Below, in pieces: positions 8,446-15,517 of a stretch of 64,000 bases of DNA (the first letter of the stretch is position 1; each line of letters begins with the position of its first letter). Under the pieces are notes generated by a model. The model searched no databases. It was not told where the DNA came from and saw only the letters and a program-made list of their open reading frames with translations. The stretch is from NCBI RefSeq assembly GCF_000935125.1, contig NZ_JRKI01000026.1:434001-498000 (forward strand), in the 5' to 3' direction. Source of the stretch: Streptomyces natalensis ATCC 27448 (GTDB taxonomy: Bacteria; Actinomycetota; Actinomycetes; Streptomycetales; Streptomycetaceae). A program made the position numbers and the translations under genes.

Positions 8446-9540
8446 ATGCGTATCCGAGCCGCCGTCACCGAATCCCAGGGCGGACCGTTCGTCGTACGGG
8501 ACATGGACCTCGAAGCCCCGCGGCCGCACGAGGTGCTGGTCAGGATCACCGCGGCCGGTCTGTGCCACACCGACCTCAGTTCCCAGGCCGCCTGGCCCCA
8601 GCAGCTGACACCCATGGTCTTCGGCCACGAGGGCGCCGGCGTGGTCGAGGCGGTGGGCACGGACGTGACCGGCCTCGCCCCGGGCGATCATGTGTGCCTC
8701 ACCTTCCACAGTTGCGGTGCATGCGAGCAGTGCGCGGCAGACCAACCGGCCTACTGCCACAGCCTGCAGACCCTGAACCTCTCCGGCGGGCGCCACGACG
8801 GCACCACCCCGCTGTCCCTCGACGGCGCCCCCGTCCACGGCGGATTCTTCGGCCAGTCCAGCTTCGCCACGTACGCCATCGCCCACCAGCGCAACACGAT
8901 CCGGGTTCCCGCCGACCTGCCCGCCACCGTCGCCGCACCGCTGGGCTGCGGGGTGCAGACGGGAGCGGGCACCGTACTCAACCGTCTGCGTCCCGAGCCG
9001 GGCCAGTCGCTGGTCGTCATCGGTGCCGGCGGGGTCGGACTCAGCGCCCTGATGGCCGCGGTCGCCGCGGACTGCGCCCCGGTCCTCGCCATCGACCCGG
9101 TCGCCTCCCGGCGTGCCCTGGCCATGGAACTCGGGGCCAAAGCCGCCCTGGACCCGACATCGGGCGACGACCTCGTCGCCACCGTGCTGCACCTCACCGA
9201 CGGCGGGGCACACCACATCGTGGACACCACCAGCCGGCCCGAGATGCTCAGGCAAGCCGTCGGCGCGCTGCGCCCCAGGGGCGGCCTCGCCCTCGTCGGC
9301 CACGGCACCGAAGTCACCTTCGACATCATGAGCCTGATCCTCAAGGGCATCCGCATCCACGCAGTGATCGAGGGTGACTCGGATCCCGGCCGCTTCATCC
9401 CACAGCTGGTCGACCTCCACCAACGCGGCCTCTTCCCGGTCGACCGTCTCATCACCACCTTCCCCTTCGAGAACATCGGCGACGCGGTGGCCGGCATGCA
9501 GGACGGCACCGCCGTCAAACCGGTCCTCACCTTCGAATAG
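8446..9540 (+). CDS. Zinc-dependent alcohol dehydrogenase (MDR family)
   Basis: A 364-aa medium-chain dehydrogenase. Catalytic zinc ligands are visible: Cys40 in GLCHTD, His61-Glu62 in GHEGAG, and the third Cys near residue 168 in LGCGVQTG. The structural zinc lobe has Cys90, Cys93, Cys96 and Cys104. The coenzyme motif VIGAGGVGLSA lies near 191-201, followed by AIDPVA, where the acidic residue predicts NAD over NADP. Length and layout match class III-like and aryl/allylic alcohol dehydrogenases. An AGGAAGGA ribosome site precedes the ATG. In the cluster it could oxidise an alcohol made by the P450 or a prenyl alcohol to the aldehyde or ketone; the substrate is not evident. Confidence 0.9.
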   Translation: MRIRAAVTESQGGPFVVRDMDLEAPRPHEVLVRITAAGLCHTDLSSQAAWPQQLTPMVFGHEGAGVVEAVGTDVTGLAPGDHVCLTFHSCGACEQCAADQPAYCHSLQTLNLSGGRHDGTTPLSLDGAPVHGGFFGQSSFATYAIAHQRNTIRVPADLPATVAAPLGCGVQTGAGTVLNRLRPEPGQSLVVIGAGGVGLSALMAAVAADCAPVLAIDPVASRRALAMELGAKAALDPTSGDDLVATVLHLTDGGAHHIVDTTSRPEMLRQAVGALRPRGGLALVGHGTEVTFDIMSLILKGIRIHAVIEGDSDPGRFIPQLVDLHQRGLFPVDRLITTFPFENIGDAVAGMQDGTAVKPVLTFE

Positions 9541-9777
9541 GCGAACAGCGCGGGCAGCGACCCTGGTTGCCGCGCGGACTCCTCCTGTCCGGGCGATAAC
9601 TACGGGACCCGACGCCACAGGTGAACCTCCGGTGGGTCACAGGCCGATGAGGGCGAGACGCCCAGGTTCGAGCGCGAGATCGCCCGCAGCGTCGCCGGGG
9701 CACAGGCTGTGGAGCCCCTCCCCGACGAAGCCCTCCGACTCACCAGGCACCTCCCCCTCCGCAGGCAGGTGACAACC

Positions 9778-10848
9778 ATGAACGCGCCCTCCCCGCCGGC
9801 CCGGCCCCTCGGCCTTGCAGACATCCCCGCCCGCGTCAACGCTGTCCTGTACGCCTTCCTCCAAGCCAAGGCCGAAACCGCCGACCGGCAGCACATGCCC
9901 GCCGATGTCCCGCAGGCGTTGCGGAGGTTCCTGGACGGCGGCGGCAAGCGGCTGCGTCCCCTGCTGTGCGTGCTCGGCCACCAGGCCGCCGAAGGCCACG
10001 GTGACGACACCGCGGTGCTGCGCATCGCGGCCGGGCTGGAGATGTTCCATGCCTTTGCTCTCATCCACGACGACATCATGGACAACTCCGCCACCCGCCG
10101 CGGCCGTCCCACCCTGCACCGCGCTCTGTCCCTGGCACTCAAGGATGACCAGATGGGGACCAGCGCGGCGATCCTGACCGGTGACATGGCCCTGGCCTGG
10201 TCGGACGAACTCCTGCACACTGCCGGCCTGACCGAGGCCGGGGACCGGCTGGAGACCATCCTGCCCCTCATCGACACCATGCGCACCGAGGTGATGTACG
10301 GCCAGTACCTCGACCTGACCGGACTGTCGCGACCCCTCACCGACCTGGAGGCGGCCTGGCGAGTAATCCGCTACAAGACCGCCAAATACACCTGCGAACG
10401 CCCCCTGCACGTCGGCGCAGCCCTGGCCGGAGCTGACACCGTGCTGCTGGCTGCCCTGACCCGCTACGCGCTGCCGCTGGGCGACGCCTTCCAGCTCCGC
10501 GACGACCTCCTAGGCGTCTTCGGTAACCCGCAGCACACCGGAAAGTCCGTCCTGGACGACCTGCGTGAGGGAAAGCGCACCGTACTGCTCGCCCTCGCCG
10601 CCCAGCACGCCACCCCCACCCAGCAACGCCTCCTCGACGATCTGGTCGGCGACCCACGATTGGAGCCGCAGGGCGCTTCCCGCATCCGTGACGTGCTGGA
10701 GGCCACGGGGGCCCGAGCGAGCGTTGAGGCAATGATCACCAGTCGGTACGAGGAGGCTCTCGCTGCGCTCGACGACGCCCGCATTCCCGCGCACGCCACT
10801 ACCGCACTGCGGCAGATCGCCAACTGGGCCACGGAGCGCACCTCGTGA
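9778..10848 (+). CDS. Polyprenyl diphosphate synthase, probably GGPP synthase
   Basis: A 356-aa trans-prenyltransferase that should condense IPP with allylic diphosphates to supply GGPP. GGGKRLRP at 54-61 binds IPP. The first Asp-rich motif is HDDIMD (Asp98-Asp102), with RRGRPTLH after it. The second is QLRDDLLGVFG near residue 240, followed by TGKSVLDDLREGKRT, as in actinobacterial GGPP synthases. The residues at positions -4 and -5 before the first motif are Ala and Phe, compatible with a C20 product but not decisive. The start at 9778 has GCAGGTGA upstream. It is followed by the two terpene synthases, which fixes its role as precursor supply for the diterpene pathway. Confidence 0.9.
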   Translation: MNAPSPPARPLGLADIPARVNAVLYAFLQAKAETADRQHMPADVPQALRRFLDGGGKRLRPLLCVLGHQAAEGHGDDTAVLRIAAGLEMFHAFALIHDDIMDNSATRRGRPTLHRALSLALKDDQMGTSAAILTGDMALAWSDELLHTAGLTEAGDRLETILPLIDTMRTEVMYGQYLDLTGLSRPLTDLEAAWRVIRYKTAKYTCERPLHVGAALAGADTVLLAALTRYALPLGDAFQLRDDLLGVFGNPQHTGKSVLDDLREGKRTVLLALAAQHATPTQQRLLDDLVGDPRLEPQGASRIRDVLEATGARASVEAMITSRYEEALAALDDARIPAHATTALRQIANWATERTS

Positions 10849-10943
10849 CCGCCCGCAGGGCCTTTGCGGGCATGGGCAACTTCGCGACGAGCCGCGTCCG
10901 ATAAACCGCCGGTCTGCCACCGCTACAGCCAACGAGGACGGCC

Positions 10944-11876
10944 ATGACCACACCACCCACCGCCAGGCAGTCCGCGGCAGTCTTCGACCTGCGGATGGCG
11001 GACCGCGATCTTTCGCCGATGTGTGCCGCGGATACGTTCATGACCGCGACGGCCGTCGTCAGTCAGCTCAAGGACTGGGCCGCCACGCTCCGGGACAACG
11101 GAGCGCGGGATGTGACCCTGACCGCCGCGTTCGGCGCTGCCGTGGCTGCGCCCTGGCTGCCCGTGGAAGCGATCCAGCTCGGTGTGCGAGCGGGGGTCTG
11201 GCTGACCGCCTTCGATGACCGGATCGACACCGAAGCCTATGACGCCGGCTCGGCCGGCAGAGCGTTCGACCGCTACCGGCGCACGGCCCTGGGAGCCGAA
11301 CCGGATGCGGCTGACCCGCTGAATACCGCGCTTGCGCAGCTGGCAGTGGACATCGAACGGCAGCAATGGGGCGCAGTGGTGGGGCCGCTGTGGCGCAGCA
11401 CCGTGGCCAACACCCTGATCGCCATGGCCGCCGACCGCGCGTACGCGACCGCAGTCAGGGATGGTGGTTCTCCGCCCGGCATCGAGGAGTACTTGCGCAT
11501 CGGGGCCCGCTCCAGTGGCCTGGACTTCACCGTGGTCCCGTTGTGGGCAGCGATGCCGGATGCGGATATGCCCTGCTTCCTGCCCGTGCTCACCCGGGCA
11601 ATGCCGCACGCCTGCATGGCACTGCGGCTGGCCAACGACGTAGCCGGGCAGGACCGCGAACGAGCAGAAGGCGTCGTCAACGCCGTTTCGCTGGGCATGT
11701 CCCCCCCTCAGGCTCTCGCCTCGATCACGCACCACACGCAGCAGTTCCAGTCCGCACTCACCCCCCTTGTCGCCGCCGGCAACCGCTCGGCCATCGCCAC
11801 TGTCCGTCTCCTGCAGTGGGCTCTCCGGGCGTACACCACGGCGAGCCCCAGCACCGCACCGGAAGGACTCGCATGA
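10944..11876 (+). CDS. Class I terpene (diterpene) synthase
   Basis: A 310-aa alpha-domain terpene synthase. The Mg-binding Asp-rich motif DDRID is at 91-95, and the second metal motif NDVAGQDRE is at 231-239 (Asn231, Gly235, Glu239 as the NSE/DTE ligands). The rest is helical and lacks signals, as in bacterial class I enzymes. Its 3' end overlaps the class II cyclase start by four nt (ATGA). By analogy with bacterial labdane-type pairs it should ionise the bicyclic diphosphate made by its partner and terminate to a hydrocarbon or alcohol. Without structure modelling the product (labdatriene, pimaradiene, kaurane or other type) cannot be told. The second motif has Gly where many plant and fungal enzymes have Ser or Thr; this is common in bacteria. 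Confidence 0.85.
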   Translation: MTTPPTARQSAAVFDLRMADRDLSPMCAADTFMTATAVVSQLKDWAATLRDNGARDVTLTAAFGAAVAAPWLPVEAIQLGVRAGVWLTAFDDRIDTEAYDAGSAGRAFDRYRRTALGAEPDAADPLNTALAQLAVDIERQQWGAVVGPLWRSTVANTLIAMAADRAYATAVRDGGSPPGIEEYLRIGARSSGLDFTVVPLWAAMPDADMPCFLPVLTRAMPHACMALRLANDVAGQDRERAEGVVNAVSLGMSPPQALASITHHTQQFQSALTPLVAAGNRSAIATVRLLQWALRAYTTASPSTAPEGLA

Positions 11877-13369
11877 TCGTCGACGAGCACGGCGTCCTGG
11901 AGCGGATGTGCGCCCTGCTGCCCGACCTGGGCAACAGCCGGGTCTCCCCCTCCGCCTACGACACCGCCTGCCTCGCCATGCTCCGCTCACCCCACGGTCC
12001 CGGACCCGGCACGCCCACATTCCCCCAGTGCGCCCGGTGGCTGCTGGCCCGTCAGCATGACGACGGCTCCTGGGGAGGGACCCTCCCCTGGCCCCGCGAG
12101 CGCGCTGTGGGCACCTTGGCCGCAGTCGTCGCCCTCGCCGGGCTCACCCAGGAAGGGCACCTGCCGCCGGAACGCACCGCAGAGGCCATCGCCCGTGGAA
12201 CCACGTACCTGGGGGGTATTGCGGCTGCGTTGCGTGATGCGTCGGAGGACATCGTGGCCTTCGAACTCATCTTCCCCTCGCTGCTGGAGAAGGCCACCGC
12301 ACTGGGGCTGCCGCTGCCGCCGGCCGAATTCGACTGGCTCCACGACCTTCGCCGGCGCAAGCTTCGGCTCCTGCAGCAACACCGCGCGCTCGGCCACGCC
12401 GTCCACGACCTCGAAATCTTCGACGAGCTGCCCCCGGGGGCAGTCGGTGCGCAGTCCCCGGACGGCGGCTTCGGGTGCTCACCCGCTGCCACGGCCCGGG
12501 TCCTGCACGACCACCCCAACCCCGCGGCTCTGGCCTACCTGCGCCGCACCATCGACTTCTGCGGCCACGGTGCTGTCCCCACCATCTATCCCTTCGGCAT
12601 CTACGACAGGGCCTGGGTCATCGCCTGCCTCCAAAAAGCCGGCGTCGATCTTCCCGGGATGAAGCCCCACATCACCGCGCTGGCCGAAGCCTGGGGACCG
12701 GACGGCGTCGCAAGCGAAAGCCACGGCCTTCCCCCCGACGGCGATGACACAGCCATGGTCTTCACCGTCCTGCGCGCCGCGGGCCACGACATCCCCGCCG
12801 ACCCGCTCCACCACTTCCGCACCCCCCACGGGTACACCACCTACCCCATGGAAATGACCGCATCGGCCAGCTGCAACGCACACATCCTGACCGCCCTGCG
12901 CGCAGCAGCCCGCCCCGATCCCGACGCCACCCAATGCGCACACGACTTCCTGCGGCGCACCCGCCGGGCCGACGGCACGTGGGCCGACAAATGGCATATC
13001 TCCCCCTACTACACCACGGCATGCGCCGTCGAAAGCCTGCACGGCCTCGATGACGACCTGTGCCGACCGGCCCTCACCTGGGTGCTGCGCACCCAGCACC
13101 CGGACGGCTCCTGGGGATCCTCGGCAGGCAACACCGAGGAAACCGCCTACGCCCTCACCATCCTCCTCAGCACCGAACACCCTTCGGGCGCCGCTGCATC
13201 CCGCGCCTTGGCCCGCGGCACCACCTACCTGGCCCGGCATGCGGATGACGAGGATCACCCTGAGCTGTGGATCGGCAAGTCCCTCTACACACCACTCAAC
13301 GTCGTCCGGGGCCTGATCCTCTCCACCCTCTGGCGCTGCATGCAGGCACAACCACACCCAGGAGCCTGA
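11873..13369 (+). CDS. Class II diterpene cyclase (copalyl-diphosphate-synthase-like)
   Basis: A 498-aa beta-gamma-domain cyclase. The protonating motif DGDDTA lies at 289-294, the bacterial DxDD form. QW-type repeats are visible, for example QHDDGSWGG at 61-69, SPDGGFG at 195-201 and QHPDGSWGS near 410. The ATG at 11873 overlaps the class I synthase stop, indicating a coupled bicistron. It should cyclise GGPP to a decalin diphosphate without removing the diphosphate. Length is near the 500-530 aa norm of bacterial enzymes. The stereochemistry (normal, ent or syn) cannot be read from motifs alone. It is the last gene of the plus-strand run; an IS5-like scar follows at once. Confidence 0.92.
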   Translation: MIVDEHGVLERMCALLPDLGNSRVSPSAYDTACLAMLRSPHGPGPGTPTFPQCARWLLARQHDDGSWGGTLPWPRERAVGTLAAVVALAGLTQEGHLPPERTAEAIARGTTYLGGIAAALRDASEDIVAFELIFPSLLEKATALGLPLPPAEFDWLHDLRRRKLRLLQQHRALGHAVHDLEIFDELPPGAVGAQSPDGGFGCSPAATARVLHDHPNPAALAYLRRTIDFCGHGAVPTIYPFGIYDRAWVIACLQKAGVDLPGMKPHITALAEAWGPDGVASESHGLPPDGDDTAMVFTVLRAAGHDIPADPLHHFRTPHGYTTYPMEMTASASCNAHILTALRAAARPDPDATQCAHDFLRRTRRADGTWADKWHISPYYTTACAVESLHGLDDDLCRPALTWVLRTQHPDGSWGSSAGNTEETAYALTILLSTEHPSGAAASRALARGTTYLARHADDEDHPELWIGKSLYTPLNVVRGLILSTLWRCMQAQPHPGA

Positions 13370-13393
13370 CTGCGACGCCTTCGCAAGTCCTAA

Positions 13394-13471
13394 GGGCAGG
13401 AAGGTGCGTTCGATGGTCCAGCGATGGCGGCCCAGCCGCTGGGAGCTCTCGACACCTCTGTGGGCGATCCG
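13394..13471 (-). pseudogene. IS5-family transposase scar (C-terminal fragment)
   Basis: About 26 codons reading RIAHRGVESSQRLGRHRWTI then ERTF, the conserved region around the last catalytic Glu of IS5-family (IS112-like) DDE transposases. Nothing else of the gene is left. It starts 25 nt beyond the class II cyclase and marks the right border of the terpenoid genes. Confidence 0.7.
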
Positions 13472-13756
13472 GTGCCTTGCCAGCGTGAAGTTTGGCCAGC
13501 GTGCGCCGTTCGAGGCCGCGGCGTTCCCCGTCGAGTAGTCCTCGGACTGAGTCGCCGCAGGTCGCGGATTGCTCGGGCGAAGAGGCGGCACGTGATCGGA
13601 GTCATGGCGCCCAGGCCGGCAGGCCCTGCGAATCAGATGGCCGGCGAATCAGACGAACCAACGGACGAAGAGTGGGGTCGCATCCTTGATCGAAGGTGCT
13701 TGTAGTGCCGGGCGGTACTGTCCTCGCAGGTCAGCACCGCCAGGCATGTGCACCGC
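13472..13756. other. Short region without a gene
   Basis: No convincing coding sequence or strong hairpin was seen between the IS5 scar and the end of the VanZ gene. Confidence 0.4.
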
Positions 13757-15064
13757 TCACGAACGGGGAGGCGGCTGATCTGGCGGTTCCTTCGTCGTCA
13801 CGCCGTTGTTAGCGGTTGGTGTGGGTTGAAGGGGCGCAGATGGCCACCAGCTTGTCGGGGGGCCGCCGGGCTCGGCCATCGGCCATGACCTGTGTGGGGC
13901 GGCTGGGTTGGGCGGGTCGACCGGGTTGGGTGGGTTGACGGGGGTAGGTGCTCGGGTGTGTGGGCGGGCGTGGTTGCGGACGCCGGAGCGGGTTTCGTGC
14001 GGGCCCAGGCCCTGGGGATGGCGGCGGACGGACTTCACGTAGGTGACGACCAGGGTCAGGCAGGCGGCTGGGGGCAGCAGCAGGACGAACCCGGACACCG
14101 GGTCTGCCGTGAGGCTCAAAGAGACGACCTCGCCGGCGATTTCCATCGGCACGGACGGGTCGGCGACGGAAGCCAGGAGCATCCCTGTGGCGAGACATAC
14201 GAGTACGAGGGGCGGACTCAGCACCAGGGCACGTAGCGCGAGCTGGGCGGGGTTCGGGCGCCGGCCTTCCGGGGTGACCAGTCGCAGCAGCAGTATGTGT
14301 TTGCCCGGTGTCGTGCCCGTCAGCCAGGGGATGAGGACGAACCACAGTGCGTAGGCGACCAGCGGCGCCAACAGCACTGTCTCGGCGCCTGGCCCGAGGT
14401 ATGCGATGCCCGCGATCGTCCAGCTCAGGACGGTGATGCCCGTCGCGTCCAGGAAGAGTGCGACGAGGCGGCGGCCGAAGGGGACCTTGCCGGCGGCGAG
14501 CGGGGCGAGTGCGCGGTCGTCCAGGGCGTCCAGCTCGGGCAGCAGACGGGCGAGCGGTCCGGCTACGACCCAGCCGAGTGCGGCGCCTGCCGTGTTGGCG
14601 ATGAGGTCGTCGACGGCGAAGAGGCGGTAGGGGCAGTCGTAGAGGCCCCACAGCCCGGTGTACTGGGTGAGTTCGAAGAAGAGTGAGGCGGTGAATCCGG
14701 CTGCTGTGGCGGCGGCGAGGCCGCGGCGGAAGTGGATCCGTACGAAGAGTCCCAGCGGCAGCAGCAGGATCAGGTTGAACACGGTCTGCCAGAAGGCGGG
14801 GTTGTTCAGTATCAGCGCGTTGAGGGTGGCGTGGTGGTGTGCTTCCTTCCAGATGTCGGTGAAGGCGACGCCTGGTGTGAGCTGGGGGTGGGCGAAGGTC
14901 GGATATGCCGTGCAGACGTCTACCGCGGGCCTGGGCAGGGGCACGATCGTCATGCAGAAGGCGGTGAGCGCGTAATAGACGCCGCCGTACAGGGACAGCA
15001 CCCGCCAGCGGGTCATGACGCCGTGCCGCCGGTAGAGCACGATCGCCGTCGGCACGAACATCAC
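13757..15064 (-). CDS. VanZ-family / RDD-domain membrane protein
   Basis: A 435-aa membrane protein. The N-terminal half has VanZ features: a hydrophobic N-terminus, VFNLILLLPLGLFVRIHFRR, FFELTQYTGLWGLYDCPYR and VDDLIANTAGAALGW, the conserved core of the family linked in enterococci to teicoplanin tolerance. From about residue 195 (PFGRRLVALFLDATGI, then LTGTTPGKHILLLRLV) it is an RDD domain. The C-terminal 80 residues are a proline-rich cytoplasmic tail. The start is uncertain: an ATG at 15128 overlaps the upstream stop as ATGA, but in another frame. That upstream reading (ATYLLPIGTAALALP) looks like a natural hydrophobic N-terminus, so a one-base sequencing error or real frameshift between 15064 and 15090 is possible. 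Confidence 0.8.
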   Translation of the reverse strand: MMFVPTAIVLYRRHGVMTRWRVLSLYGGVYYALTAFCMTIVPLPRPAVDVCTAYPTFAHPQLTPGVAFTDIWKEAHHHATLNALILNNPAFWQTVFNLILLLPLGLFVRIHFRRGLAAATAAGFTASLFFELTQYTGLWGLYDCPYRLFAVDDLIANTAGAALGWVVAGPLARLLPELDALDDRALAPLAAGKVPFGRRLVALFLDATGITVLSWTIAGIAYLGPGAETVLLAPLVAYALWFVLIPWLTGTTPGKHILLLRLVTPEGRRPNPAQLALRALVLSPPLVLVCLATGMLLASVADPSVPMEIAGEVVSLSLTADPVSGFVLLLPPAACLTLVVTYVKSVRRHPQGLGPHETRSGVRNHARPHTRAPTPVNPPNPVDPPNPAAPHRSWPMAEPGGPPTSWWPSAPLQPTPTANNGVTTKEPPDQPPPRS

Positions 15065-15124
15065 GAAGGCCAGCGCGGGGAAGAGCCAGCGCGGCCGTAC
15101 CGATCGGAAGCAGGTACGTCGCGT

Positions 15125-15337
15125 TCATACCGCTCGCCCCGCGGACCGCAGGAGGTGGAGGCCGGCCGCGGTCGGCAGCGCCGGCGTGGTGATGGGGCGT
15201 CCGCGGTTCTCCTGTGGAGCGGGAGGCTCCTCGCCGCGCAAGGTGGCGGTGGTCATGCGTGGGGTGCTGTGCCCGGCCGTCTCACGCGCCACGGCGGACA
15301 GGTGGCTCTTCACCAGCGGGTGCTCGGTGATCGTCAC
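15125..15337 (-). CDS. Small hypothetical protein (70 aa)
   Basis: A GTG at 15337 with GAGGAA seven nt upstream opens a 70-codon frame that ends as ATGA at the VanZ region. It has no Cys, no TM and no signal. The beginning EHPLVKSHLSAVARE faintly recalls the N-terminus of uracil phosphoribosyltransferases, but the rest does not, so it may be a degraded copy or an unrelated small protein. Good ribosome site and stop overlap argue for translation. Confidence 0.4.
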   Translation of the reverse strand: MTITEHPLVKSHLSAVARETAGHSTPRMTTATLRGEEPPAPQENRGRPITTPALPTAAGLHLLRSAGRAV

Positions 15338-15517
15338 GATGGGTTCCTCATCGGTGATGGAGTGGTCGACCAGTCGGTGTTGGAGTCGTCGGCCACTCGG
15401 TGGTGAAGTGATCGGCCACGTCACGGATGGCAGCCCGAGAGCGGTGAGCTCCTTCAGCCGGTGTGTCCCGGCGGCGTCAGCTCGTCTCCACTGGCTTTGC
15501 GGGGGCTGTTGCGGGTT

